Assembly (NCBI GenBank): GCA_903865895.1
Contig: CAIPLM010000084.1
Location: forward strand, 42,576 to 106,575
DNA from: an uncultured Rhodospirillales bacterium
GTDB taxonomy: Bacteria > Pseudomonadota > Alphaproteobacteria > Acetobacterales > Acetobacteraceae
Length of the DNA stretch: 64,000 nucleotides
Reading direction: 5' to 3'
This document shows, one piece after another, positions 9,838 through 19,288 of the stretch; within the stretch, counting starts at the first letter, position 1, and each line of letters opens with the position of its first letter. The position numbers and the translations under genes are program-made. The notes beneath the pieces were generated by a model. That model was not told the DNA's origin and did not search any database. It saw nothing but the letters and a program-made list of their open reading frames with translations.

Positions 9838-11220
9838 TCAGCCGGCCAGCGCCGCGATGCGGGCCAGCGCCTCGTCGCGGCCGAGGGCGAGCAGGGTGGC
9901 GTCGATGCCGGGGCTGACCGTGCTGCCGGTGAGGGCGATGCGGAGCGGCTGGGCGATCTGGCCGAGCTTCTTGCCCTGCGCCTCGGCGAAGGCGCGCAGG
10001 GCGGCGTCGATCGCCTCGCGCTCGAAGTCGGTTCCGGCCAGGATCGTCTTGAAGCCGGCGAGCAAAGCGCGCCCCTCGTCGGTGAGGGCGGCGGCGGCCT
10101 TGGCGTCGAGCGGCAAGGGAAGGGGGCGGGCGAGGAATACCGCGGAATCAGCGAGTTCGATCATCGTCTTGGCCCGCTGCTTCAGCTCCGGCATCAGTGC
10201 GGCGATGCGCGGCGCGCCGGCGGTGAGATCGAGCCCCTCGCGCCCGGCGAGGCGGGCCAGCACCATCTCGGTGAGGCGGGCATCCTCGGCGGCGCGGATC
10301 CACACGCCGTTCAGATTGTTGAGCTTGGCGTAGTCCATCCTCGCGGCGCCGCGGTTGACGTCGACGATGTCGAACAGGCGGATCGCCTCGTCGCGCGAGA
10401 TCACCTCGAGATCGCCGTGCGACCAGCCCAGCCGCATGAGGTAGTTGCAGAGGGCCTCGGGGAGATAGCCCTGGACGTCAAACTCCATCACCGAGACGGC
10501 GCCGTGGCGCTTGGAAAGCTTATGTCCGTCGGCGCCATGGATCAGCGGCACATGGGCGAAGCGTGGGCGCTCCCAGCCCATGGCGTCATAGATTTGCGCC
10601 TGGCGGAAGGTGTTGGTGAGGTGGTCATCGCCACGGATGACATGGGTGATTTCCATGTCATGGTCGTCCACCACCACCGCGTGCTGGTAGGTCGGCGTGC
10701 CGTCGCTGCGCAGGATGATCATGTCGTCGAGTTCGGCATTGGCGACGCGGACGGTGCCCTGTACGAGATCCTCCACCACGGTCTCGCCCTCTTGTGGGGC
10801 GCGCAGGCGAATGGCGGGGGCGACGTCGTTTGGCCCGGTGCCGGGATCGCGGTCGCGCCAGGGGCTGCGGACCTTGAGGCCGGGATTGGCCTCGCGCATC
10901 GCCTTCAGCTCATCGGCTGACAGCCAGCACTTGTACGCCTTCCCTGCGGCGACCATGGCGTGCGCGACCTCGGCATGCCGGGCGGCGCGCTTGGACTGGT
11001 AGACTGGCGGCGCGTCCGTCTCGAGGCCGAGCCAGGCCAGCCCGTCGAGGATCGCCTGGGTGGCGGCCTGGGTGCTCCGCTCCTTGTCGGTATCCTCGAT
11101 GCGCAGCAGGAATTCGCCCCCGTGGTGGCGGCTGAACAAATAGTTGAACAGCGCGGTGCGGGCGCCGCCGATATGCAGCATGCCGGTGGGGCTCGGGGCG
11201 AAGCGGGTGCGGACGGTCAT
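9838..11220 (-). CDS. gltX: Glutamyl-tRNA synthetase
   Basis: A 460-residue class I synthetase charging tRNA with glutamate. The HIGH-type motif is seen as APSPTGMLHIGGARTALFNY near the N-terminus and KMSKS-type as KLSKRHGA in the middle; the C-terminal half is the helical anticodon-binding domain. Alphaproteobacteria often have two GltX copies, one of which can also mischarge tRNA-Gln; which this is cannot be told here. It is divergent from comEC. Confidence 0.94.
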   Translation of the reverse strand: MTVRTRFAPSPTGMLHIGGARTALFNYLFSRHHGGEFLLRIEDTDKERSTQAATQAILDGLAWLGLETDAPPVYQSKRAARHAEVAHAMVAAGKAYKCWLSADELKAMREANPGLKVRSPWRDRDPGTGPNDVAPAIRLRAPQEGETVVEDLVQGTVRVANAELDDMIILRSDGTPTYQHAVVVDDHDMEITHVIRGDDHLTNTFRQAQIYDAMGWERPRFAHVPLIHGADGHKLSKRHGAVSVMEFDVQGYLPEALCNYLMRLGWSHGDLEVISRDEAIRLFDIVDVNRGAARMDYAKLNNLNGVWIRAAEDARLTEMVLARLAGREGLDLTAGAPRIAALMPELKQRAKTMIELADSAVFLARPLPLPLDAKAAAALTDEGRALLAGFKTILAGTDFEREAIDAALRAFAEAQGKKLGQIAQPLRIALTGSTVSPGIDATLLALGRDEALARIAALAG

Positions 11221-11287
11221 GGCTTGGTCTCTCGTCGAAGGGCCGCGCTTCTATCATGGGCTGGCGTTGCGTCGTAGCGTGGCAGTC

Positions 11288-13417
11288 ATGCAGGCAGGCA
11301 TGAGCGACAGCCCGGCGGAGCCAGGCGCATTCACCCGATGGGTGGCGGGCGAGCGCGGGCGGTTCGCCGTGTGGCTGCCGGTGTGCATGGCGCTTGGGGC
11401 GGCGCTGTATTTCAGCCTGAAGAGCGAAATTCCGCCGGCGAGCGGGGCGGCGGCGGGGGTGTTGGCGCTGGCGGCGGCGTGGATTGCGCGGTCAGATTGG
11501 CTGCGCATTCCCGCGATCCTCGCCGTGGCGGCGCTGCTCGGCATGGCCTCGGCGCAATTCGCCACCTGGCGGGCGGCGCCGTTGGCCGATCTACCGAGCA
11601 AGGCGACGATCCTCACCGGCACAATTCGGGCGGTGGAGCAGCTGCCAAATGGCCGGCGGGTGACGGTGGCGCAGGCCAGCCTCGATGGCGGTCCAGCGCA
11701 GGCGCGCCTATTGCGCATCCGCCTGCGTGGTGGGGATGAAACGCCGTTGCGCACCGGGGATGCCATCGAGGTGCGGGCCATGCTGAGCCGCCCGGCGATG
11801 CCGGCCTTCCCGGGGGGCTGGGATTTCCAGCGTGATGCCTTCTTCGCGGGTTTTGGCGGCTTCGGCTTCGCCCTGCGGCCCGTGGCGGTGCTGCGTCAGG
11901 GCGAGGTGGAAGGGTTGGCAGCGCGAGTGCAGGGGCTGCGCGAGGTGATCGTCGCGCGCATCGATGCCGCCCTGCCGCCCGTGCGCGGGGCGATCGCTGC
12001 CACGCTGCTGACCGGCGGCACGAGTTCGATCCCGGAGGCGGATCGCGCGGCGTTCCGCGATTCCGGCCTCGCGCATTTGCTGGCGATCGCCGGGCTGCAT
12101 ATCGGGGTGGTGATGCTCTGGGTGTTCGGCACCACGCGGCTGCTCTTGGCGCTGTCGGAGCGGGCGGCGCTCTACTGGCCGTTGAAGCCGATCGCCGCCA
12201 TCGCCGCCTTGGCGGCCGGGTTGTTCTACATGGTGCTGACGAGCGCCCATGTGCCGATCGTCAGAAGTTTCGCCATGGCCTCCCTGGTGACGCTGGGCGT
12301 CATCGTCGGGCGGCGAGCGATGTCGCTGCGCGGGCTCGCCTTCGCCATGGCGGTGCTGGTGCTGCTGGCACCGCACGAGGTGATGGGGGTGAGCTTCCAG
12401 ATGAGCTTCTCCGCGGTGCTGGCGCTGATCGCTGGCTATGAGGCGCTGCGGCCAGCGCTGGCTCGGCTGCATGGCAACGGCGCCTGGCATCGCCGCCTGC
12501 TCGGCCATGTCGTGGCGCTGGCGCTGACCAGCGCGCTCGCCGGCACTGCCTCCGCACCTTACGGGGCCTATCATTTCGGCCATGCGCAGCTCTACTACGT
12601 GTTCGCCAACATGGTGGCGGTGCCGCTGACCGCGCTGTGGGTGATGCCGGCGGGGATGCTGGCGCTGCTGCTGATGCCGCTGCACGCGGAGGGGCCGGCG
12701 CTGTGGGCGATGGGATGGGGGATCGAGGCGATCCTGTTCATCGGCCGCGCGGTGAGCGCCTGGCCGGAAGCGGTGATCGCGGTGCCGCATATGGCGCCCT
12801 GGGGGCTGCTGGTGCTGTCGCTCGGCCTCGCCTGGCTCGGCATCTGGCGCACACGGTTACGGCTGCTCGGACTTGTCGCGATCCTGGCCGGGCTGCTCTC
12901 GCCGCTGACGGCGCCGCCGCCTGACGTGCTGGTGTCCGCTGATGCACGGCTGATCGGGCTGCGCACGGCGGAGGGGCATTACATCATCCCCGGCAAGGGC
13001 GGTTCGAAGCTGGTGCGGGAGAGCTGGCAGCAGGCCTGGGGCACCGACGCGCCGGCGAAGCCGCTGCCCGCGGGCCTGTCGCCGGGCGAGACCATGGAAT
13101 GCGCCCGCAATGACTGCACCGCGCAGATCGGCGGTCAGACGATCCGGGTGCTGCGCGGCTCGCCGCAATGCGAAGGGGCGCTGGTGATCTCGCCCGAGCC
13201 GCTGCGGTTCAACTGCGCCACTCCGCCGGCGTACATCGACCGGTTCAGCGTGTGGCGGCACGGCGCCCACGCCGCCTGGGTGACGAAATCGGGGGTGACG
13301 ATTGTCACCGACCGCGATGTGCGGGGCGAGCGGCCGTGGATTCCCCGCATGGTCAGCCGCAGCGCAATTCCGGCCGGCCTGCCGCAGGCGGCGCGGGATG
13401 ACGTACCGGAGGAGTGA
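11288..13417 (+). CDS. comEC: ComEC/Rec2-family DNA uptake channel
   Basis: A polytopic membrane protein (709 aa) expected to carry single-stranded DNA across the inner membrane during transformation. An N-terminal DUF4131-type region with several spans is followed by the competence domain with ATLLTGGTSSIPEADRAAFR and GLAHLLAIAGLHIGVV, then many hydrophobic helices. The ~120-residue C-terminal part (from about VSADARLIGLRTAEG) is soluble but shows no HxHxDH motif, so the metallo-beta-lactamase-like domain of Bacillus-type ComEC is not recognisable. ATG 11288 and ATG 11300 are both possible starts. Confidence 0.87.
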   Translation: MQAGMSDSPAEPGAFTRWVAGERGRFAVWLPVCMALGAALYFSLKSEIPPASGAAAGVLALAAAWIARSDWLRIPAILAVAALLGMASAQFATWRAAPLADLPSKATILTGTIRAVEQLPNGRRVTVAQASLDGGPAQARLLRIRLRGGDETPLRTGDAIEVRAMLSRPAMPAFPGGWDFQRDAFFAGFGGFGFALRPVAVLRQGEVEGLAARVQGLREVIVARIDAALPPVRGAIAATLLTGGTSSIPEADRAAFRDSGLAHLLAIAGLHIGVVMLWVFGTTRLLLALSERAALYWPLKPIAAIAALAAGLFYMVLTSAHVPIVRSFAMASLVTLGVIVGRRAMSLRGLAFAMAVLVLLAPHEVMGVSFQMSFSAVLALIAGYEALRPALARLHGNGAWHRRLLGHVVALALTSALAGTASAPYGAYHFGHAQLYYVFANMVAVPLTALWVMPAGMLALLLMPLHAEGPALWAMGWGIEAILFIGRAVSAWPEAVIAVPHMAPWGLLVLSLGLAWLGIWRTRLRLLGLVAILAGLLSPLTAPPPDVLVSADARLIGLRTAEGHYIIPGKGGSKLVRESWQQAWGTDAPAKPLPAGLSPGETMECARNDCTAQIGGQTIRVLRGSPQCEGALVISPEPLRFNCATPPAYIDRFSVWRHGAHAAWVTKSGVTIVTDRDVRGERPWIPRMVSRSAIPAGLPQAARDDVPEE

Positions 13418-13433
13418 GCTAGGCGACCACTCC
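13411..13433. terminator. Hairpin shared by convergent comEC and ggt stops
   Basis: Inverted repeat GGAGTG (13411-13416) / CACTCC (13428-13433) with an 11-base loop spanning both stop codons. There is no T-run, so a terminating role is only plausible. Confidence 0.3.
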
Positions 13434-15050
13434 GACATAGCCGTCCCGCTGCGGGTCGGCGCCGCCTTCCAGCTTGCCGTCCCACATGGTGATGCCGTGC
13501 GGCGCGGCGAAGGGGAAGCTCATCGGCGAGCGCTTCACGCCATAGCCCATCGCTTCCACCGCGCGCTGAGTGGCGCGGGTGATGCGGTTGGAGATGTCGA
13601 TATCGTTGGTGGTGGCGGAGAAGCGGGGGGCCTGCACGGCTTCCTGCATCGTCATGCCCCAATCCAGCACGTTCAGCAGCACCTGCAGGATCGCCACCCC
13701 AATCCAGGCGCCGCCGGGGGCGCCGAGGGTCACGACCGGGGCGTTGCCTTCCAGCACGATGGTGGGGGACATCGAGGAGAAGCGGCGCTTGCGCGGCGCG
13801 ATGGAGCCGGCGCGGCCGGGCCGCGGGTCATACCAGTTCATCGCGCCGTTCAGCATGAAGCCGGTGCCGGGCGGGATGACGCCGGAGGGGGTGCCGAGCG
13901 TATGGGTGAGGGAGACCACCATGCCGGCGGCGTCCACGCAGGAGATCGTCGTGGTATGCTTGGCATCGCCGCAGACGCGGGGCAGGGAGGTTTTCTCTCC
14001 GGCCCGGATGCGCGCGGCGCAGGCATCGGCGTAGCTGTCGGAGAGTAGCATATCGAGTGGCGGGGGGACGAAATCGGGGTCGCCGATATGGGTGTCCTTG
14101 TCGAGCCCGGCGATCTTCATCGCCTCGGCCAGCACGCGGATATACTCGGGGCTGTTGTGGCCCATCGCGGTGAGGTCGAACCGTTCGAGGATTCGCAGCA
14201 TCTCGGCGATAACGATGCCGCCGGCCGGCGGCGGCGGGGCGGCGATGCGGCGGCCGCGATAGGTGATTTCCAGCGGCTTGTGCTCACGCACACGGAATTC
14301 CGCGAGGTCGGAAAGTGACAGCAGCCCGCCATTGGCCCGCATGTCAGTGTCGATGCGGGCGGCGATGGCGCCGGTGAAGAAGCTCTCGGCGCCGTTGGCG
14401 GCAATCTCGGCCAGCGTGGCGGCGAGCTCGGGGTTGACCACCGTGTCTCCCACCCGCTTCGGCGCGCCGTCGCGCATGTAAAGGCGGGTGCCGTCCGGGG
14501 TGTAGGACAGCTTGGCCGCGTAGCCGGCACGGCCATAGGCGGCCTCGTTCATGGTGAACATCGCCGAGACGTGCGGGCGGACCACCCAGCCCTCCCTCGC
14601 GAAGCGGATCGCCGGGCCGAACAGGCTGGCCCAGTCGCGCCGGCCGAAACGGGCATGGGCGGCCTCGAACACCCGGAGAATGCCGGGGGTGGTGACCGCC
14701 TGGTGGCCGACTTCGTTGACCGCGCCTTTCAGCACATAGCCGTAGCCGTCCGAACATTCGCGCTCGAAGATGCCCTCCCACATCTCCGGCGTCGCCGCCG
14801 CAGGGCAGGTGGACAGCCCATCGAGGATGATGTGGCTGCCGGATTTCGGGTCGAACACCTGCATGGAGCCGAGGCCGCCGATGCCGCACATCATCGGATC
14901 GACCACGCCCTGGGTGAAGGCGCAGGCGAGCACGGCATCCACCGCGCTCCCGCCGAGGGCCAGCACCTCGGTGCCCGCCTCCACCGCCTCGGGCTGTGGC
15001 GCGACGATCATCGCCCGGGGCTCGGGCAGGCGGCGGATGGGGCGGGGCAT
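13419..15050 (-). CDS. Gamma-glutamyltransferase family protein
   Basis: A 543-residue Ntn-hydrolase of the gamma-glutamyltranspeptidase family, which cleaves or transfers gamma-glutamyl groups from glutathione-like substrates. The autoprocessing region reads KHTTTISCVDAAGMVVSLTH, with Thr where the catalytic nucleophile is expected, followed by PSGVIPPGTGFMLNGAMN and the LGAPGG oxyanion segment. No signal peptide is seen (start MPRPIRRLPEPR), unlike periplasmic Ggt, so it is probably cytoplasmic with an uncertain substrate. It lies downstream of lexA on the same strand. Confidence 0.88.
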   Translation of the reverse strand: MPRPIRRLPEPRAMIVAPQPEAVEAGTEVLALGGSAVDAVLACAFTQGVVDPMMCGIGGLGSMQVFDPKSGSHIILDGLSTCPAAATPEMWEGIFERECSDGYGYVLKGAVNEVGHQAVTTPGILRVFEAAHARFGRRDWASLFGPAIRFAREGWVVRPHVSAMFTMNEAAYGRAGYAAKLSYTPDGTRLYMRDGAPKRVGDTVVNPELAATLAEIAANGAESFFTGAIAARIDTDMRANGGLLSLSDLAEFRVREHKPLEITYRGRRIAAPPPPAGGIVIAEMLRILERFDLTAMGHNSPEYIRVLAEAMKIAGLDKDTHIGDPDFVPPPLDMLLSDSYADACAARIRAGEKTSLPRVCGDAKHTTTISCVDAAGMVVSLTHTLGTPSGVIPPGTGFMLNGAMNWYDPRPGRAGSIAPRKRRFSSMSPTIVLEGNAPVVTLGAPGGAWIGVAILQVLLNVLDWGMTMQEAVQAPRFSATTNDIDISNRITRATQRAVEAMGYGVKRSPMSFPFAAPHGITMWDGKLEGGADPQRDGYVGVVA

Positions 15051-15112
15051 GACGGGCTCCTTCTTGCTCCGCCTAACCTGCCGTCAGCCGCCACCCCGGC
15101 GCAAGCCTGGGT

Positions 15113-15832
15113 TCAGTAGTGCCGGAGCAGCCCGATCAGCCTGCCCTGCACGCGCACCTTGTCGGCCGGGTAGATCTGCGTCTTGAAGGCGGCGTTGGCC
15201 GGCTCGAGCGCGATCGAATTGCCGCGGCGGCGCAGGCGCTTCAGCGTGACGTCCTGCTCATCGACCAGGGCGACCACGATATCCCCGGTATCCGCGGTAT
15301 CGGAGCGGCGGATGATCACCGTGTCGCCGTCCCAGATCCCGGCATCGATCATCGACTCGCCATCGACTTCGAGGGCGAAATGCTCGCCAGTGCCGAGCAT
15401 GGCGGCGGGCAGGTCGATCGTGCGGGTGGTATCGCCCAGCGCCTCGATCGGCAGGCCGGCGGCGATGCGGCCGTAGAGTGGGAGCTGGACCGAGGTAGCG
15501 TCATTCGCCGTCTTCACCCCGGTAAGGCGGGGGCTGAAATCGCCGCGGATGACGTTCGGCGCAAACGAAGCCCCGGTCTCACCGATCTCGGCCATGGCCT
15601 TGTCGCGTGCGGCGATGTCACCGGGCATGCGCACGACCTCGAGCGCGCGGGCGCGGTGATGGCGGCGCTGGAGGAAGCCGCGCTCCTCGAGCGCGGAAAT
15701 CAGGCGGTGGATACCGGACTTGGAGCGCAGGTTCAGCGCGTCCTTCATTTCCTCGAAGCTGGGGGAGAAACCGGTGGTGCGCAGGTGGCGATCGATGAAG
15801 GTGAGCAGTTCGTGCTGCTTGCGGGTGAGCAT
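15113..15832 (-). CDS. lexA: LexA repressor
   Basis: A 239-residue SOS repressor. The N-terminal winged helix ([38 protein letters not shown]) binds DNA; the C-terminal protease domain keeps the Ala-Gly cleavage site (GRIAAG), the nucleophile Ser in GESMIDAG and the Lys in DVTLKRL. ATG 15832 is chosen because MLTRKQ is the usual LexA start; the frame stays open 13 codons farther. A perfect alphaproteobacterial SOS box lies 51 bases upstream, showing autoregulation. Confidence 0.97.
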   Translation of the reverse strand: MLTRKQHELLTFIDRHLRTTGFSPSFEEMKDALNLRSKSGIHRLISALEERGFLQRRHHRARALEVVRMPGDIAARDKAMAEIGETGASFAPNVIRGDFSPRLTGVKTANDATSVQLPLYGRIAAGLPIEALGDTTRTIDLPAAMLGTGEHFALEVDGESMIDAGIWDGDTVIIRRSDTADTGDIVVALVDEQDVTLKRLRRRGNSIALEPANAAFKTQIYPADKVRVQGRLIGLLRHY

Positions 15833-15882
15833 GTGAGGAACTCCTGTGGGCCGTTCGGAACAAAGCGGCAACGCATGCGCAG

Positions 15883-15897
15883 GTTCTATTTAAGTTC
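15883..15897 (-). promoter_or_regulatory. SOS box (LexA operator) of lexA
   Basis: GTTC (15883-15886), seven bases, GTTC (15894-15897): read on the lexA strand, GAACTTAAATAGAAC. This is an exact match to GAAC-N7-GAAC, the direct-repeat LexA operator known in Alphaproteobacteria. It lies between the moeA stop and the lexA start in a local AT-rich patch. Confidence 0.88.
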
Positions 15898-15918
15898 CAC
15901 CGGCGGTGTCAAACTTAT

Positions 15919-17124
15919 TCACAGGCCAAGCAGGTCAAGACGGATAATTGGCAAGATTTCGCCGGATTTCGCGGGCGGCGCATGGGGCGGACGCAGGATC
16001 AGGGCGTCCGACTCGGCCAGCAGACGCAGCATTGCGGAATCCTGGCGGGTGAAGGCGGTGGCGACCGCGTTGCCCGCGGAGTCATGACTGAGGCGCGCGC
16101 GCAGATGGTCGGCGCGGTGGTCGTTGGCCGGCAGGTCGGCGCCGAGAATGGCGTGGCTGACCGGCGGCGGGGCGCCGGGGAGGCCGGAGAGCACGCGTAG
16201 CGCCGGCAGCAGGAACAGGATGGCAGTGATCAGCGAGGAGACCGGGTTGCCTGGCAGGCCGAGCAGCGGCACGTCGCCCAGCGCACCATGGATCAACGGC
16301 TTGCCCGGCCGCATGGCGATTTTCCAGAAATCGATCACCAAGCCGGCGGGGGCCAGGGCGGACTGGATCAGGTCATGCTCGCCGACCGAGGCGCCGCCGG
16401 TGGTGACCATGATGTCGCAGGAACGCGCCCCCGCAGCGGCTGCGGCGATGGCGGCGCTGTCATCAGGGGCGACCGGCAGGACCACGGCCTCGCCACCGCA
16501 GGCCTGCACCAGGGCGGCAAGGGCGTGTGAGTTTGAGGAGACGATGCCTCCCGAAGGGATCGGCTCGCCGGGCAAAGCGATCTCGTCGCCGGTGGCGAGG
16601 ATGGCGACGCGGGGGCGGCGATGGACGGCGACCCAGGGGTGGTTGCCGGCGGCCATCAGGCCGATTTCCCGTGCATTCAACAGCTTGCCGGCGGGGACCA
16701 ACACATCACCGGAGGCGAAATCCTGCCCGGCGCGGCGGATATGGCGCTTGGCGACCACGGCCTCGTTCACCGTCACGCGCTCCCCGTCGCGGGTGGCGTC
16801 CTCCTGCAGCAGGATCGCGTCGGCGCCGGTGGGAACGATGCTGCCGGTGAACAGGCGCAGGGCCTGGCCGGGAGCGAGCACGCCGGGCCAGGGATGGCCG
16901 GCGGGGGCGGAGCCGACGACGTCGAGCACCGCGCCGAGCGTGCCGTCTTCGGCACGGAGCGCGTAGCCGTCCATCGCCGAGACGTCCTGCGGCGGCTGGG
17001 TGAGGCGGGCGGCGACCGGCTGCGCGTTTACCCGGCCCCAGGCGGCGGCGAGCGGCACGATTTCGGCCGCGGTGGGGCGTAGCCCGGCGAGAATGCGGGC
17101 GCGGGCCTCGTCGACGCTGATCAT
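15919..17124 (-). CDS. moeA: Molybdopterin molybdenumtransferase MoeA
   Basis: A 401-residue enzyme inserting molybdate into adenylylated molybdopterin to finish Moco. Motifs include MDGYALRAED near residue 53, ILATGDEIALPGEPI, the MPT-binding VTTGGASVGEHD and LLGLPGNPVSS, with a C-terminal beta-barrel domain. The start overlaps the stop of the upstream PPOX-fold gene by 4 bases. Lying immediately upstream of lexA is typical for this bacterial group. Confidence 0.93.
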   Translation of the reverse strand: MISVDEARARILAGLRPTAAEIVPLAAAWGRVNAQPVAARLTQPPQDVSAMDGYALRAEDGTLGAVLDVVGSAPAGHPWPGVLAPGQALRLFTGSIVPTGADAILLQEDATRDGERVTVNEAVVAKRHIRRAGQDFASGDVLVPAGKLLNAREIGLMAAGNHPWVAVHRRPRVAILATGDEIALPGEPIPSGGIVSSNSHALAALVQACGGEAVVLPVAPDDSAAIAAAAAGARSCDIMVTTGGASVGEHDLIQSALAPAGLVIDFWKIAMRPGKPLIHGALGDVPLLGLPGNPVSSLITAILFLLPALRVLSGLPGAPPPVSHAILGADLPANDHRADHLRARLSHDSAGNAVATAFTRQDSAMLRLLAESDALILRPPHAPPAKSGEILPIIRLDLLGL

Positions 17125-17495
17125 CGGGCTTGGGTGATCCGGATCACGGCACGCGCGTGGCCACGCAGCTTGGCGAACAGGCCGATCAGCTGCTTCCAGG
17201 GGAAATACTTGCGGTCGAGCAGGGCCATGGCGTGGTCCGCCTCGGGCCCGGTGACGATCTCGGCCTGGGCGTCGACCCAGTCGCCCAGCACCTCGCCGCG
17301 CATGGTGCAGGGGGCGAGCCGCACCTTGGGATTACGGCGCACCCGTTTCACCTTGAAGCTATCGGCGGTGCTGTAGACGTAGAAACGGTCGGGCGCGGCC
17401 GGGTCGGCGGCGAACCATAGCGGCGTTTTCACGCCCCTTCCGTCGCGGCGGAAGGATTCGAGGTTGATGTAGCGGTGTTGGGCGATCTGCCGCAT
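17121..17495 (-). CDS. PPOX-fold (split-barrel flavin) protein
   Basis: A 124-residue protein resembling the small PPOX-class proteins of the pyridoxamine-phosphate-oxidase-like split barrel: LESFRRDGRGVKTPLWFAAD, RFYVYSTADSFKVKRVRRNP, then LAPCTMRGEVLGDWVDAQAE. Members bind FMN or F420; which one is used here cannot be read from sequence. A clear GGAGG precedes ATG 17495. It overlaps moeA by 4 bases and follows dedA by 16. Confidence 0.85.
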   Translation of the reverse strand: MRQIAQHRYINLESFRRDGRGVKTPLWFAADPAAPDRFYVYSTADSFKVKRVRRNPKVRLAPCTMRGEVLGDWVDAQAEIVTGPEADHAMALLDRKYFPWKQLIGLFAKLRGHARAVIRITQAR

Positions 17496-17511
17496 CGTTG
17501 GCCTCCTCCGG

Positions 17512-18081
17512 CTAGGCAGCCTGCTTGGCGGCGGCGGCGCGCTGAATGCCGCGCCACACCTTATAGGCGATCACCACCACGAGGCAGGCGCCGACACCGG
17601 CCAGCATCCAGTAGACACCATCCGGCCCCAGAAATTCCGCGAGATACCAACCGCCAGCGACGAAGCTGGTGGCCCAGAGGCCGGCGGCGATGAAGTTCCA
17701 GAAGGCGAACTTCGCCCAGTTCATCCCGGCCACGCCGCAGGCCGCGGACGAGACGTTGCGGATACCATAGACGAAGCGAAAGGAGAGCACGAACAGCGTG
17801 CCGTAGCGGTCGAGAAAGCCGAGGGCCTGCACCAGCCGGCGCTCCGCGCCCGGAATCCGCTTGGCAACGCCGGCGCCGAATTTGCGGCCGAGGGTGAACC
17901 ATACTTGGTCACCGAGGTAGGAGCCGAGCCAGACGCTGACCAGGAGATACCAAGGATTGATCATCCCGGTCGCCTTGCCAGCGGCGGAGGCCAGCAGGAC
18001 AAAGGTTTCGCCTTCGAAGAATGCCCATGCGGCGGCTCCGAGATAGGCGAGTGCTCCCCATTCGGCCCAGAATTCAGCCAC
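17512..18081 (-). CDS. DedA-family membrane protein
   Basis: A 189-residue integral membrane protein of the DedA/SNARE-associated family, some members of which recycle lipid carriers such as undecaprenyl phosphate. Visible features are the acidic motif FFEGETFVLLASAAGK, GSYLGDQVWFTLGRKFG, the basic FRFVYGIRNVSSAACG and several hydrophobic helices. The start is GTG 18081 with GGAG about 11 bases ahead. The DedA transport role here is inferred from the family. Confidence 0.88.
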   Translation of the reverse strand: MAEFWAEWGALAYLGAAAWAFFEGETFVLLASAAGKATGMINPWYLLVSVWLGSYLGDQVWFTLGRKFGAGVAKRIPGAERRLVQALGFLDRYGTLFVLSFRFVYGIRNVSSAACGVAGMNWAKFAFWNFIAAGLWATSFVAGGWYLAEFLGPDGVYWMLAGVGACLVVVIAYKVWRGIQRAAAAKQAA

Positions 18082-18105
18082 CTCGACGTTTACTCCCGAT
18101 AATCC

Positions 18106-18171
18106 GCATCTCTACAGTTTGACGCTGCTTGCCCACAGAGCAAGCTTAATCTTGTGTAAGTTAAGAGATGC
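18106..18171 (-). other. Structured spacer between mtnA and dedA
   Basis: An outer inverted repeat GCATCTCT (18106-18113) / AGAGATGC (18164-18171) encloses an inner hairpin GCTTGC/GCAAGC with a 7-base loop. It is markedly AT-richer than its surroundings. It sits past the mtnA stop and ahead of dedA, so it could be a terminator or a leader structure. Confidence 0.4.
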
Positions 18172-18174
18172 CCC

Positions 18175-19263
18175 TCAGGCGCGCTCGGGGAAAAGGCCGA
18201 GCAGCCCGGATTCGCTGGCGGCGCAACGCCCGCGCTCAGTGATCAGGCCGGTGACCAGGCGGGAAGGAGTGACGTCGAAGGCCGGGTTGGCGCCGGGGCT
18301 TCCGGTGGGCGCGATGCGCACGGTGGTGATGTTGCCGTCCATCGCGCGGCCGCTGATGGTGGTGACCTCGCTCGATGCGCGCTCCTCGATCGGGATTTCG
18401 CGCACCCCATCGGCGATCGTCCAGTCGATGGTGGAGGAGGGCACCGCGACCCAGAAGGGCACGCCGTTATCATGCGCGGCCAGGGCCTTGAGATAGGTGC
18501 CGATCTTGTTCGCGACATCGCCGATGCGGGTGGTGCGGTCGGTGCCGACGATGACGAGATCGACCATGCCGTGCTGCATCAGGTGGCCGCCGGCATTGTC
18601 GGCGATCACGGTGTGGCGCACGCCGTGGCTGCCAAGCTCGAAGGCGGTGAGCAGGGCGCCCTGGTTGCGCGGGCGGGTCTCGTCGACCCACACGTGGAGA
18701 TCGATCCCCTGGTCATGCGCCATGTAGATCGGCGCGAGCGCGGTGCCCCAATCGACGGTGGCGAGCCAGCCGGCGTTGCAGTGGGTGAGGATGTTGACGG
18801 TGCGGCCGGGCTTGGCGAGGCCGGTGATCAGCTCGATCCCGTGGCGGCCGATGGCGGCGCACATCGCGACGTCCTCATCGGCGATCGCGGCAGCCTCGGC
18901 ATAGGCGGCGGCAACACGGGCGCGGGGCTCGAGCGGGCGCAGCCGGGCCAACATGCGGTCGAGCGCCCATTGCAGGTTGACGGCGGTGGGCCGCGTGGCG
19001 GCGAGCAGCGCGGCATCGCGCTCCATCGCGGCGCTACCGGGATCGGCTCGGAGCGCGAGGCAGAGACCGTAGGCGGCCACCGCGCCGATCAGGGGCGCGC
19101 CACGGACCTGCATGGCGCGGATGGCGTGGGCAGCGGCGGCAACATCGGTGAGGCGCAGCACATCCACCGCCCAGGGCAGACGGGTCTGGTCGAAGATGTG
19201 GACGGACCAGCCATCCTGTTCATTGACCCAAACGCTGCGGTAGGGCGTGCCGTCGATCTTCAT
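18175..19263 (-). CDS. mtnA: Methylthioribose-1-phosphate isomerase
   Basis: A 362-residue enzyme of the methionine salvage pathway converting 5-methylthioribose-1-phosphate to the ribulose form. It shows the eIF2B-like isomerase motifs: [16 protein letters not shown], the catalytic-Cys segment [20 protein letters not shown], and [20 protein letters not shown] with the catalytic Asp. ATG 19263 ([11 protein letters not shown]) is preferred over the upstream in-frame extension. A 25-base gap separates it from the UPF0262 gene upstream. Confidence 0.94.
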   Translation of the reverse strand: MKIDGTPYRSVWVNEQDGWSVHIFDQTRLPWAVDVLRLTDVAAAAHAIRAMQVRGAPLIGAVAAYGLCLALRADPGSAAMERDAALLAATRPTAVNLQWALDRMLARLRPLEPRARVAAAYAEAAAIADEDVAMCAAIGRHGIELITGLAKPGRTVNILTHCNAGWLATVDWGTALAPIYMAHDQGIDLHVWVDETRPRNQGALLTAFELGSHGVRHTVIADNAGGHLMQHGMVDLVIVGTDRTTRIGDVANKIGTYLKALAAHDNGVPFWVAVPSSTIDWTIADGVREIPIEERASSEVTTISGRAMDGNITTVRIAPTGSPGANPAFDVTPSRLVTGLITERGRCAASESGLLGLFPERA

Positions 19264-19288
19264 GCTGATTTTCCGGGGGAGTGGGTGG

